Positions 1 through 9,777 of a stretch of DNA of 64,000 bases are shown piece by piece. This DNA comes from Rummeliibacillus sp. POC4 (GTDB lineage: Bacteria; Bacillota; Bacilli; Bacillales_A; Planococcaceae): NCBI RefSeq assembly GCF_003576525.1, contig NZ_QWUA01000004.1:62001-126000 (forward strand), read 5' to 3'. Every line of letters begins with the position of its first letter. Position 1 is the first letter of the stretch. Below the pieces are notes generated by a model, which saw only the letters and a list, made by a program, of their open reading frames with translations, had not been told where the DNA came from and did not search any database. Both the position numbers and the translations under genes were made by a program.

Positions 1-2
1 AA

Positions 3-371
3 ATTGTTATTATAAAAGAGGTTTCTCAACAAGCTGTGGAGAAATATCGTGATAAGCTTATAGAGCGTATAAAGGAAATTAGTCAAGCAGATTATTTAGA
101 AGACCGTCTTTTAACAGAGGTCGCTATTTTTGCTGAAAAAGCGGATATAGCAGAAGAATTAGATCGTTTAGCAAGTCATTTAAAACAATTAGATGAAACA
201 TTGCAAGAGGATACTTCCATTGGTCGTAAACTTGACTTTTTAATGCAAGAAATACATCGCGAGATTAATACGATTGGTTCAAAAAACCAGTCAGTTGATG
301 CAGCAAATGCTGTTGTACAGGCCAAAGCAATAATAGAAAAAATGAGAGAACAAGTTCAAAATATTGAATAA
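3..371 (+). CDS. yicC: YicC/YloC family endoribonuclease, C-terminal part
   Basis: This is the 3' end of a gene that begins before the window. The reading frame is open from base 3, and the GTG at 36 is an internal valine codon rather than a start. The visible part carries the conserved C-terminal block of the family: a helical stretch (EELDRLASHLKQL) followed by GRKLDFLMQEIHREINTIGSK. Members are reported as RNases in B. subtilis and E. coli. It sits upstream of gmk as in B. subtilis, but only 50 bp separate the two genes, so the remA gene usually found between them is absent. The family call is secure; the cellular substrate is not visible here. Confidence 0.93.
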   Translation: MVIIKEVSQQAVEKYRDKLIERIKEISQADYLEDRLLTEVAIFAEKADIAEELDRLASHLKQLDETLQEDTSIGRKLDFLMQEIHREINTIGSKNQSVDAANAVVQAKAIIEKMREQVQNIE

Positions 372-391
372 TAGCAATAATTATTGTATGA

Positions 392-1039
<648 letters not shown>

Positions 1040-1042
1040 TAG

Positions 1043-1267
1043 ATGCTATTTCCATCTGTTGACGTTTTAAAAACTAAAATCGATTCAAAATATTCACTAG
1101 TAAGCCTTGCTTCTAAAAGAGCTCGTGCTATGCAAGAAGGTAGTTCAGAACATTTATCTTCATATGTTTCTGACAAAAATGTTGGGAAAGCCCTTGAAGA
1201 AGTAGCTGCAGGTGTTCTTTCAATAGAAGACCAAGATGTAAATAAAGTTTATGAAGATGAAGTTTAA
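1043..1267 (+). CDS. rpoZ: RNA polymerase omega subunit
   Basis: This 74-residue protein matches the omega subunit, which helps assemble and stabilise RNA polymerase by clamping the beta-prime C-terminus. The family signature is seen in the N-terminal half: YSLVSLASKRARAM, preceded by a leading PSVDVL. The acidic C-terminal tail is typical of Bacillales. It lies 3 bp after gmk with GAGAGGAG as ribosome site, giving the standard gmk-rpoZ pair. Confidence 0.95.
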   Translation: MLFPSVDVLKTKIDSKYSLVSLASKRARAMQEGSSEHLSSYVSDKNVGKALEEVAAGVLSIEDQDVNKVYEDEV

Positions 1268-1404
1268 CCATTATTCAATCGTATTTATTAATTAGGGTTG
1301 GACTTCTGGCAGTTGACACGGATTTTGATGAATATTAGTCAAAACAATTTGACAAAATCTTAGTGTATTTTGCCGGATGTGTAATTGATTAACTAAAACG
1401 CTGT

Positions 1405-1434
1405 AGCTCCCAGAGAATTATTTCTTTGGGAGCT
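1405..1434 (+). terminator. Terminator-like hairpin between rpoZ and coaBC
   Basis: An inverted repeat beginning AGCTCCCAGAGAA pairs over 13 bp (one G-U pair) with its downstream arm ending TGGGAGCT. A U-rich but interrupted stretch (TGTGTTGTTT) follows. It closes the gmk-rpoZ unit, or acts as an attenuator for coaBC, whose ATG is only 26 bp downstream. The 137 bp before it hold a TTGACA hexamer at 1349-1354 with no good -10 partner. Confidence 0.6.
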
Positions 1435-1460
1435 TGTGTTGTTTCGAGAGGGAGAAAAAC

Positions 1461-2666
1461 ATGATTGCAAATAAGAACATTTTACTTTGTGTATCAGGTG
1501 GAATCGCAGTTTATAAGGCAGTTGCACTAGTTAGTAAACTTACTCAAGCAGGTGCACATGTGAAAGTAATGATGACAGAATCTGCAACCCGTTTTGTAAC
1601 GCCTTTAAGTTTTCAAGTTATGTCCAAACATGATGTTTACACAGATACATTCGATGAGAAAGATTCAGGAGTAATCGCACATATTGATTTAGCAGACTGG
1701 GCAGATCTTGTCATCGTTGCCCCAGCAACAGCTAATATTATTGGTAAACTAGCTAATGGTATTGCAGATGATATGGTAACAACTACTTTACTTGCAACAA
1801 CATCAAAAGTTTGGATAGCTCCAGCGATGAATGTACATATGTATGATCATCCGGCAGTAATACGAAATATTGAACGTTTAGTGAAAGATGGCTATGAATT
1901 TATAGAGCCTGCTGAAGGGATTTTAGCTTGTGGATATGTTGGAAAGGGTCGTTTAGAAGAGCCAGAAAAAATTGTTTCCTTAGTAGAACAATTTTTTAAA
2001 CCAAAATTCTTGCCTTTGAAAGGAAAAAAAGTGGTTGTTTCTGCTGGCCCAACTAGAGAAAGAATAGATCCAGTACGATATTTAACAAACTTTTCTTCTG
2101 GAAAAATGGGGTATGCAATGGCTGCAGCAGCACAGAAGTTAGGTGCAGAAACGATACTTGTTTCAGGACCTGTTGATATTACTCCTCCAGTAGGTGTCAA
2201 ACTCATTTCTGTAGAAAGCGCTGAAGAAATGTTACAAGCTATTTTAAGAGAATATGATGGTTCAGATATTGTTGTAAAAGCGGCAGCAGTTGCAGATTAT
2301 CGTCCTAAAACGAATCTACCTCAGAAAATGAAGAAGCAAGCTGGCGATACAAGTATTGAACTTGAAAGAACAACTGATATTTTACTAACTTTAGGTGAAC
2401 GGAAACAACATCAGTTACTTATCGGCTTCGCTGCGGAGACGAATAATGTATTAGAATATGCAAAAGGAAAACTAATCAAAAAAAATGCGGACTATATTAT
2501 TGCAAATGATGTTTCTAAATTAGATCGTGGCTTTGGAACAGATTCCAACACAGTTACAATAGTTGGAAAAGAAGATTTCCAAAAAAACTATGCATCAATG
2601 CCTAAGGAACAACTTGCTACTGAGCTATTTTTGACTATCCTAAAAAGAGAAGGTATATCACAATGA
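1461..2666 (+). CDS. coaBC: Bifunctional phosphopantothenoylcysteine decarboxylase / phosphopantothenate-cysteine ligase
   Basis: CoaBC makes 4'-phosphopantetheine from phosphopantothenate and cysteine, two steps of coenzyme A synthesis. The N-terminal flavin-dependent CoaC half shows APATANIIGK, the APAMNVHM substrate motif and the ACGYVGKGRLEEPE substrate-clamp loop. The C-terminal CoaB half shows SAGPTRERIDPVRYLTN, KAAAVADYRP and FAAETN. At 401 residues it has normal length. The ATG at 1461 is preferred over the TTG at 1434 because GAGAGGGAG lies just upstream and the protein then starts with the usual MIANKNILLCVSGGI. It overlaps priA by 4 bp (ATGA), implying translational coupling. Confidence 0.95.
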   Translation: MIANKNILLCVSGGIAVYKAVALVSKLTQAGAHVKVMMTESATRFVTPLSFQVMSKHDVYTDTFDEKDSGVIAHIDLADWADLVIVAPATANIIGKLANGIADDMVTTTLLATTSKVWIAPAMNVHMYDHPAVIRNIERLVKDGYEFIEPAEGILACGYVGKGRLEEPEKIVSLVEQFFKPKFLPLKGKKVVVSAGPTRERIDPVRYLTNFSSGKMGYAMAAAAQKLGAETILVSGPVDITPPVGVKLISVESAEEMLQAILREYDGSDIVVKAAAVADYRPKTNLPQKMKKQAGDTSIELERTTDILLTLGERKQHQLLIGFAAETNNVLEYAKGKLIKKNADYIIANDVSKLDRGFGTDSNTVTIVGKEDFQKNYASMPKEQLATELFLTILKREGISQ

Positions 2667-5071
2667 TTGCGCAAATTATTGTTGATGTTTCTGCTTATCC
2701 TGTGGACAGGCCGTTTGACTATTTAGTTCCTGCTGAACTAGAGGAACTTGTAGAAGTTGGTTGTCGTGTTAAAGTGCCTTTTGGTCCGAGAAATGTGCTT
2801 GGATTTATCACATCATTGAAAGACCAAACTGATGTGCCTGACAATAAACTAAAAGCCATTACACAATTATTAGATATAGAACCAGTACTAACTGAAGAGA
2901 TGCTTGAACTCGCTAAATGGATGACAGTGCATACTCTATGCTATGAAATAGATGCCTTACAAGTGATGCTACCTTCTGCATTACGGGCAAAGTATGAGAA
3001 AACGATTAAGCTAACGACTGAACTGACCAATTTACCTGACGAATTGCAGTCATTGTTTGGTCAAAAAGAAATGATTCCTTATAAAAAAGTTGAAGCAGCT
3101 AATCTTTTAAAACTCCTTAAATATTGTATGAAGCAGGGATTTGTTGAACAGAAAACAGTTGTTAAACAGCAAGGAAAAGTAAAAGCTGTTCGCAAAGTGA
3201 AAGTATTGGACGATGTGTTTAAATTGCAAGAAATTGCTACATCCATCCCTGCACGTGCAAAGAAACAAGTGCAAGTTGCAGAATGGATGGTAGAGCATGC
3301 AGGTGAGGAGTTTATCCCTCATGAGCTTTGTGAAATGTTAAATATTACATCAGCCGTATTAAATGGAGTCATTGAAAAAGGAGCAGCTAGCTATTTCAAA
3401 GAGGAAGTATACCGCAATCCATTTGCAAAAGATGCACACAAATCGAAAGCACTTGAATTGACCGGTGAGCAAACTGAAGCATTAACGCAAATCCTGCAAT
3501 CTATGAAAGAAAAAGCCGCAACTACCTTCTTATTACACGGTATCACTGGTAGTGGTAAAACAGAGGTATATCTGCAAGCTATTCAAGAGGCTATTAATCA
3601 AGGGCAAGAGGCAATCGTTCTAGTACCTGAGATTTCATTGACTCCCCAAATGACTGAACGATTTCGTGCACGTTTTGGGGATTTAGTAGCAGTTATGCAT
3701 AGTGGGTTATCTAAGGGTGAAAAGTATGATGAATGGCGAAAAATTGGCCGTGGGGAAGTAAAAGTAGCAGTAGGGGCTAGGTCCGCTATTTTTGCTCCTT
3801 TTACTAATCTAGGGCTTATTATTTTAGATGAAGAACATGAATCTACTTATAAACAAGAAGATACACCTCGCTACCACGCTAGAGATGTTGCAATTTGGCG
3901 CAGCCATTTTCATCATTGTCCTGTAATTTTAGGCAGTGCTACACCTTCACTTGAGTCTTTTGCAAGGGCTAAGAAAAATGTTTACACTTTGCTCACTTTA
4001 TCAGAGAGAGCTAAAAAACAATCTCTTCCTAGTGTACAGGTAGTAGATATGCGAGAAGAACTTCATAGTGGGAATCGTTCGATGTTTTCTACCTCTTTAA
4101 CGGAAGCGATTCAAGAAAGACTTGCTCGAAAGGAGCAAATGGTATTATTTTTAAACCGACGTGGCTATTCTTCTTTTGTTTTATGTCGCGATTGCGGAAC
4201 TGTTGTACAATGTAAGAACTGTGATATCTCTATGACATATCACCGTTCAACTGAAACTTTAAAATGTCATTATTGTGGTTATGAACAACATGTTCCAACA
4301 GAATGTCCAGAGTGTCACAGTGAGCATATTCGCTTTTTTGGGACGGGTACTCAAAAAATTGAAGCTGAAATTCATAAAGTGTTCCCTGAAGCAAGAGTGT
4401 TAAGAATGGACGTTGATACAACAAGGCAAAAGGGTGCACATGAACGAATTTTGGATGATTTTGGCGCTGGTAAGGCGGATATTCTACTAGGAACGCAAAT
4501 GATTGCGAAAGGTCTAGATTTTCCTAAAATCACATTAGTAGGGGTTTTAAGTGCAGATACGTCCTTAAACCTTCCAGACTTTCGTGCTGCAGAACGTACT
4601 TTCCAATTGTTAACTCAAGTTAGTGGACGTGCTGGAAGACATGATTTACCTGGTGAAGTGATTATTCAAACGTATAGTCCAGAGCACTATGCGATTCAAT
4701 TGTCAAAAGAGCAGCATTATGAACCGTTCTATGAACAAGAAATGGCAATGCGACATAAGTTTGCTTACCCACCATACTTTTATGTTGTACTAATCCAAGT
4801 AACACATGAAGATGTTATGATGGCTGCAGAGTATGCAGGTAAAGTGATGGATTGGTTAAAATTGAAATTATCCACTCAAGTAGGTTTAATAGGCCCTACT
4901 GCTGCATCTATAAGTCGAGTGCAAAATCGATATCGCTATCAATGTTTGATAAAATATAAAAAAGAACCGAATTTAATTGAGACATTACAACAATTGATTC
5001 GGATATATCGTACAGAATGGATTAAAAAGGGTATTCAACTTACCGTTGATTTAGATCCTTCTACCATTTAA
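2663..5071 (+). CDS. priA: Primosomal protein N', replication restart helicase
   Basis: PriA is a superfamily 2 3'-to-5' DNA helicase that recognises stalled forks and reloads the replisome. The 802-residue protein has the N-terminal DNA-binding domain (about 1-110), Walker A GITGSGKTE near residue 293, and the DEEHE box. A zinc-binding insertion with paired cysteines (CRDCG, CKNC, CHYCG, CPEC) lies at about 510-555. The late helicase motifs include GTQMIAKGLDFP and QVSGRAGR. It overlaps coaBC by 4 bp and is followed after 28 bp by def. Confidence 0.96.
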   Translation: MIAQIIVDVSAYPVDRPFDYLVPAELEELVEVGCRVKVPFGPRNVLGFITSLKDQTDVPDNKLKAITQLLDIEPVLTEEMLELAKWMTVHTLCYEIDALQVMLPSALRAKYEKTIKLTTELTNLPDELQSLFGQKEMIPYKKVEAANLLKLLKYCMKQGFVEQKTVVKQQGKVKAVRKVKVLDDVFKLQEIATSIPARAKKQVQVAEWMVEHAGEEFIPHELCEMLNITSAVLNGVIEKGAASYFKEEVYRNPFAKDAHKSKALELTGEQTEALTQILQSMKEKAATTFLLHGITGSGKTEVYLQAIQEAINQGQEAIVLVPEISLTPQMTERFRARFGDLVAVMHSGLSKGEKYDEWRKIGRGEVKVAVGARSAIFAPFTNLGLIILDEEHESTYKQEDTPRYHARDVAIWRSHFHHCPVILGSATPSLESFARAKKNVYTLLTLSERAKKQSLPSVQVVDMREELHSGNRSMFSTSLTEAIQERLARKEQMVLFLNRRGYSSFVLCRDCGTVVQCKNCDISMTYHRSTETLKCHYCGYEQHVPTECPECHSEHIRFFGTGTQKIEAEIHKVFPEARVLRMDVDTTRQKGAHERILDDFGAGKADILLGTQMIAKGLDFPKITLVGVLSADTSLNLPDFRAAERTFQLLTQVSGRAGRHDLPGEVIIQTYSPEHYAIQLSKEQHYEPFYEQEMAMRHKFAYPPYFYVVLIQVTHEDVMMAAEYAGKVMDWLKLKLSTQVGLIGPTAASISRVQNRYRYQCLIKYKKEPNLIETLQQLIRIYRTEWIKKGIQLTVDLDPSTI

Positions 5072-5099
5072 TTTTGAAGATAAAGAAAAGAGGTTCCAA

Positions 5100-5603
5100 A
5101 TGGCACTGTTAGAAATTGTGAAAAATCCCGCGAAGATATTGGAAACAAAAGCAGCTGAAGTGACAAAATTCAATGCTGATCTAGCTAAATTACTTGATGA
5201 TATGTATGAAACAATGCTAGAAAATGATGGTGTGGGTATTGCGGCTCCACAAGTAAATAAAAGTATCCAGGCTGCAGTGGTAGAACTTGGAGAAGAACGT
5301 GATGTACTAGAGCTTATTAATCCTGTAATCGTAGAAGTTTCTGAAGACACAGGAGTTGATATGGAAGGTTGCTTAAGTTTTCCAGATTTATATGGAGATG
5401 TTGAACGTCCTCTATATGTAAAAGTACAAGCACAAGACCGTACTGGAGCATTATATGAATTAGAAGCATACGACTACGATGCACGTGTTATTCAACATGA
5501 GATTGATCATTTACATGGTATTTTATTTGATAAAAAAATCACGAGAATTTATACATTGCAAGAAATAGAAGAAATGTATGCAGAGGAGGATGAAGAACAA
5601 TGA
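5100..5603 (+). CDS. def: Peptide deformylase
   Basis: The metalloenzyme removes the N-formyl group from nascent proteins. All three catalytic motifs are present: GVGIAAPQ at about residue 44, EGCLS at about 89 (metal-binding Cys) and HEIDH at about 132 (two metal-binding His and the catalytic Glu). The 167-residue length resembles B. subtilis DefA. The ATG has AAAGAGG upstream. It overlaps fmt by 4 bp, so the enzyme that adds the formyl group and the enzyme that removes it are translationally coupled. Confidence 0.96.
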   Translation: MALLEIVKNPAKILETKAAEVTKFNADLAKLLDDMYETMLENDGVGIAAPQVNKSIQAAVVELGEERDVLELINPVIVEVSEDTGVDMEGCLSFPDLYGDVERPLYVKVQAQDRTGALYELEAYDYDARVIQHEIDHLHGILFDKKITRIYTLQEIEEMYAEEDEEQ

Positions 5604-6541
5604 TATCAATCGTTTTTATGGGAACTCCTGATTTCTCTGTTCCTGTCCTACAAATGCTACATGACGAAGGGTATGACATAAAAGCAGTTGTTACACAACC
5701 AGACCGCCCCGTTGGACGTAAGCATATTCTAACTCCTCCACCTGTAAAAGCAGCTGCTGTAGAACTTGGATTACCTGTTATTCAACCTGAACGATTAAAA
5801 GGATCAGAACAATTACAACAAATTATTGCATTAAATCCTGATTTAATCGTTACGGCAGCATTTGGTCAAATTTTACCGAAAGAATTGTTAGATACACCTA
5901 AATTGGGATGCATAAATGTACACGCATCATTACTTCCAGCATATCGTGGTGGCGCTCCAATTCATCAAGCAGTTATTGATGGTCAAAAAGAAACTGGCGT
6001 AACCATTATGTATATGGCAGAAAAATTAGATGCAGGAGATATTATTGCACAACAAGCGCTAACTATTGAAGAAGAAGACTATACAGGCCTCCTATTTGAA
6101 AAATTAAGTATTGTTGGCCGAGACCTACTTAAAGCTACGCTTCCATCTATTATTGATGGTACAAATCAACGAATTCCTCAAGATGAGTCAAAAGTGTCTT
6201 TTGCACATAATATTTCACGTGAACAAGAACGTATTGATTGGTCAAAAAATAATACAGCTATCTACAACCAAATTCGTGGTTTACATCCATGGCCAACTGC
6301 TTATACAACTCTTGATGGTCAAAATGTGAAGATTTGGTGGGCAAAAAAATCTTCTGTTTCACATCAGCAACAACCTGGTACAGTTATTGGTATTTCTAAA
6401 AAGTTCTTTACTGTTGCAACTGGTGAAGGACAAGCAATCGATATTATGGATTTACAACCTGCTGGTAAAAAGCGTATGGAAGCTGTCAATTACCTAAATG
6501 GTGTAGGTTCAAAATTACAGATAGGGGACCGCTTTGAATGA
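5600..6541 (+). CDS. fmt: Methionyl-tRNA formyltransferase
   Basis: Fmt transfers a formyl group from 10-formyltetrahydrofolate to Met-tRNA(fMet). The N-terminal Rossmann domain begins [11 protein letters not shown], and the catalytic and folate-binding block [16 protein letters not shown] lies near residue 107. The C-terminal OB-fold domain covers roughly residues 205-313. The length of 313 matches the family. It is linked by 4-bp ATGA overlaps to def upstream and to rsmB downstream. Confidence 0.96.
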   Translation: MISIVFMGTPDFSVPVLQMLHDEGYDIKAVVTQPDRPVGRKHILTPPPVKAAAVELGLPVIQPERLKGSEQLQQIIALNPDLIVTAAFGQILPKELLDTPKLGCINVHASLLPAYRGGAPIHQAVIDGQKETGVTIMYMAEKLDAGDIIAQQALTIEEEDYTGLLFEKLSIVGRDLLKATLPSIIDGTNQRIPQDESKVSFAHNISREQERIDWSKNNTAIYNQIRGLHPWPTAYTTLDGQNVKIWWAKKSSVSHQQQPGTVIGISKKFFTVATGEGQAIDIMDLQPAGKKRMEAVNYLNGVGSKLQIGDRFE

Positions 6542-7911
6542 GTAAAAGTAAAAAAAACATGCCTATCTGGGATGGTAATGTTCGTGATGCAGCATTGACG
6601 ATATTACTTGCTGTTGATAAACAGCAAGCCTATAGTAATTTGTTGTTACATCAAACAATAGAAAAATATAAAATCGATGCAAAAGATCGTGGTTTGTTAA
6701 CAGAAATTACGTATGGTACATTGCAATATAAAATGACTCTCGATTATTATTTGGAGCCATATGTACGTGGTAAGCTGGAGGATTGGGTTCGCTGGCTATT
6801 ACGAATATCTTTGTATCAAATTGTATTTTTAACGAAAATACCTGACCATGCAGCTGTGAACGAAGCAGTAGAAATTGCAAAACATCGTGCACGTCATCGT
6901 GGTATTAGTGCTACGGTTAATGGAATATTGCGTTCTATTTTACGTGATGGTATTCGTGATACAACAAATATTGAAGACGATGCTAAACGTTTAGCGATTG
7001 AGACGAGTCATCCTGAATGGCTAGTACGTCGATATATTGATGGTTTTGGATTAGAAAAAACATCCAATATGTTATTTGAAAATAATTTGCCCCCTATCCA
7101 AACTGTGCGTGTCAATACTGCAAAAGCGACAGTTGACGAAGCTTTACGTAGTCTATGGGATGAAAAATTTTCAGTTAAACGCAGTACTGTGATACCTGAA
7201 TGTCTTCACATAATAGAAGGACAAGCTGCTCGTTCTACAGCATTTAAAGAAGGACTTATAACGATACAAGATGAAAGTTCAATGTTACCTTCATATGCGT
7301 TAGAAGTGCTTCCTGGTATGAGAGTTTTAGATATGTGTGCAGCTCCAGGAGGAAAAACAACGCATATTGCTGAAAAAATGAATAACGAAGGTGAACTAAT
7401 CGCAACAGATTTACATCCACATAAGATTAAGCTTATTGAGCAAAATGCGGATCGTTTAGGTTTATCAATCATTCAACCTCAAGTTTTAGATGGAAGAAAA
7501 GCTAGTTCAATATTTGAGAAGGAATCATTTGACCGTATTTTGGTGGATGCACCTTGTAGTGGCCTTGGTGTTATTCGTCGTAAACCGGATATTAAATACA
7601 CCAAAAAAGAAGAGGATTTTGAATCTTTACAAAAAATTCAGCTTCAACTATTAAATACTGCATATACTTTATTAAAAAATGAAGGCAAAATGGTTTACAG
7701 TACATGTACAATTGATAAAATGGAGAACAACGGTACTGTTGAAGCTTTCCTACAAGCTCATCCAGATATGGAGTTATCTCCAATCAAAGATGTACCAGAA
7801 GTATTAACTGCATTAAAAACAGTAGGTATGATGCAAGTCTTTCCACAAGATTTTGGTAGTGACGGCTTTTTTGTTGCTGCTTTCAGAAAAAAAGGAGGAT
7901 CCACAAACTAA
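6538..7911 (+). CDS. rsmB: 16S rRNA (cytosine-967-C5)-methyltransferase
   Basis: RsmB methylates C967 (E. coli numbering) of 16S rRNA with S-adenosylmethionine. An N-terminal NusB-like RNA-binding domain (about 1-140, starting [18 protein letters not shown]) precedes the Rossmann methyltransferase domain. That domain has the SAM site APGGKTTHI near residue 270 and the two catalytic-cysteine motifs DAPCSGLG (about 337) and YSTCTI (about 388). The 457-residue length is normal. It overlaps fmt by 4 bp, and its stop shares one base with the rlmN start (TAATG). Confidence 0.95.
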   Translation: MSKSKKNMPIWDGNVRDAALTILLAVDKQQAYSNLLLHQTIEKYKIDAKDRGLLTEITYGTLQYKMTLDYYLEPYVRGKLEDWVRWLLRISLYQIVFLTKIPDHAAVNEAVEIAKHRARHRGISATVNGILRSILRDGIRDTTNIEDDAKRLAIETSHPEWLVRRYIDGFGLEKTSNMLFENNLPPIQTVRVNTAKATVDEALRSLWDEKFSVKRSTVIPECLHIIEGQAARSTAFKEGLITIQDESSMLPSYALEVLPGMRVLDMCAAPGGKTTHIAEKMNNEGELIATDLHPHKIKLIEQNADRLGLSIIQPQVLDGRKASSIFEKESFDRILVDAPCSGLGVIRRKPDIKYTKKEEDFESLQKIQLQLLNTAYTLLKNEGKMVYSTCTIDKMENNGTVEAFLQAHPDMELSPIKDVPEVLTALKTVGMMQVFPQDFGSDGFFVAAFRKKGGSTN

Positions 7912-9011
7912 TGGATCAAGAAATAAAAACAACAGCAAGAGTTAAAAAAGAAAAACCACAACTTCGCGAATCGATTTATTCATTATTACCTGACCAATTA
8001 CAAGAATGGTTAAAAGAAAATGGAGAGAAACCATTTAGAGCTGCTCAAATATTTGATTGGTTATATATAAAACGAGTAAAAAGTTTTGAAGAAATGTCTA
8101 ATCTTTCAAAAGGATTACGTGAAAAATTGCAACAAAAATTTGCATTTAGTACATTGAATACTTTAGTAAAACAAGAATCTAAAGATGGTACCATCAAGTT
8201 TTTGTTTCAATTACAAGATGGGTATTCAATTGAAACTGTACTAATGGCTCATGATTATGGGAATTCTGTATGTGTAACAACCCAAGTTGGATGTCGTATT
8301 GGATGTACATTCTGTGCATCAACTTTAGGCGGGCTAAAACGCCATCTTTTACCTGGAGAAATTGTAGAACAAGTTGTGAAAGTGCAACAAGCATTAGATG
8401 AAAAGGAACAACGTGTAAGTTCAGTTGTTATTATGGGAATTGGTGAACCATTTGATAATTATGATTCGATGATGCAATTCTTACATGTCATCAATCATGA
8501 GAAAGGGTTAAATATTGGAGCTCGCCATATTACCGTTTCTACAAGTGGTATTATTCCTAAGATTTATAAATTTGCAGATGAACAATTACAAATTAACTTT
8601 GCTTTATCATTACACGCACCGAACCAAGAATTACGTCAACAATTAATGCCGATTGCAAAAGCTTACAAACTACCAGAACTAATCGAAGCAGTGAAATATT
8701 ATACTGAAAAAACTGGTCGCCGAATCAGTTTTGAATACGGTTTATTTGGAGGTGTTAATGACACAGTTGCACATGCAGAGGAATTAGCACAACTTGTTAA
8801 GGATATTAAATGTCATGTCAATTTAATTCCAGTAAACTATGTACCAGAACGTGACTATGTACGAACACCAAGAAATAAGATTTTCGATTTTGAAAGAACG
8901 CTAAAAAAACATGGTGTCAATGTTACTATTCGTCGTGAGCACGGCTCAGATATTGATGCAGCTTGTGGTCAATTACGTGCGAAGGAGAGAAAAGAAGAGA
9001 CGACCCACTAA
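7911..9011 (+). CDS. rlmN: 23S rRNA (adenine-2503-C2) / tRNA methyltransferase, radical SAM
   Basis: RlmN methylates C2 of A2503 in 23S rRNA, and in some bacteria A37 of tRNA, by a radical SAM mechanism. The 4Fe-4S cluster motif CRIGCTFC places Cys at 128, 132 and 135, and the second catalytic Cys lies in AACGQL near residue 352. GIGEP and NLIPVNYVP are further family motifs. The 366-residue length is typical. The presence of the C-terminal Cys and the chromosomal context support RlmN rather than the resistance enzyme Cfr. Confidence 0.95.
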   Translation: MDQEIKTTARVKKEKPQLRESIYSLLPDQLQEWLKENGEKPFRAAQIFDWLYIKRVKSFEEMSNLSKGLREKLQQKFAFSTLNTLVKQESKDGTIKFLFQLQDGYSIETVLMAHDYGNSVCVTTQVGCRIGCTFCASTLGGLKRHLLPGEIVEQVVKVQQALDEKEQRVSSVVIMGIGEPFDNYDSMMQFLHVINHEKGLNIGARHITVSTSGIIPKIYKFADEQLQINFALSLHAPNQELRQQLMPIAKAYKLPELIEAVKYYTEKTGRRISFEYGLFGGVNDTVAHAEELAQLVKDIKCHVNLIPVNYVPERDYVRTPRNKIFDFERTLKKHGVNVTIRREHGSDIDAACGQLRAKERKEETTH

Positions 9012-9025
9012 TGAGGTGATACGTT

Positions 9026-9775
9026 GTGAGATATACTGTTGTAAGTGATATTGGAAAGAAAAGAGCAGTAAATGAAGATTCAGCAACTTTTATCTCGCGT
9101 GATGACTCATACCAACTGGCTATTGTAGCAGATGGTATGGGTGGTCATAATGCAGGTGATGTTGCAAGTCGTATGGCTGTTACACATTTTGAAGAGTTAT
9201 TTTTAAAGGCGGATAAAGCCCGTTTTGAAACAAATGAATCAATTGAAGAATGGTTGGTTTCAACAGTAAAAGAACTTAACAAAATACTTTATCAATACTC
9301 GTTAACACATGAAGATTGCCAAGGTATGGGTACTACACTTATTGCTGTTCTTTTTAATGGAAATGATGCGACTATTTGTCATGTAGGTGACAGTCGTGTT
9401 TACTTTGTTACTAAAGAAGAGAATCGCCTTGTCACTAGAGATCACTCGTATGTCAATATTCTCGTAGATAACGGTGAAATTAGTGAGGAAGAGGCTGAAA
9501 GTCATCCAAAGAAAAACTATATTATTAAATCATTAGGAACAGAATCTACTATCGAACCAGATAGCTATAAAGTTGAGATTCTTGACGATTCATTTATGTT
9601 AATTTGCTCGGATGGTCTAAGCAACAAAATATCAAATATTGAAATGCACAATATAATAATGAGTTCAGCTACCCTTCAAGAGAAAGGTAGCCAACTTGTG
9701 CAATTAGCTAATGATAATGGTGGAGAGGACAACATTACACTCATCCTGCTATCAAAAGACATTGAGGAGGTGTAA
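9026..9775 (+). CDS. prpC: PP2C-family serine/threonine phosphatase PrpC (Stp)
   Basis: This is the Mn-dependent phosphatase that opposes the membrane kinase PrkC encoded next. PP2C metal and phosphate motifs occur in order: SDIGKKRAVNED at the N-terminus, VADGMGGHNAGDVAS, GDSRVY, SDGLSNKIS and GGEDNITL. The protein has 249 residues. The start is GTG at 9026, with GAGGTGAT as a well-spaced ribosome site. The stop is followed by only two bases before the prkC ATG, so phosphatase and kinase are made together. Confidence 0.94.
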   Translation: MRYTVVSDIGKKRAVNEDSATFISRDDSYQLAIVADGMGGHNAGDVASRMAVTHFEELFLKADKARFETNESIEEWLVSTVKELNKILYQYSLTHEDCQGMGTTLIAVLFNGNDATICHVGDSRVYFVTKEENRLVTRDHSYVNILVDNGEISEEEAESHPKKNYIIKSLGTESTIEPDSYKVEILDDSFMLICSDGLSNKISNIEMHNIIMSSATLQEKGSQLVQLANDNGGEDNITLILLSKDIEEV

Positions 9776-9777
9776 GG

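Noticed and set aside
1349-1377. TTGACA upstream of coaBC as a promoter
   Set aside because: The -35 hexamer is perfect, but at 16-18 bp no acceptable -10 is present (GCCGGA region).
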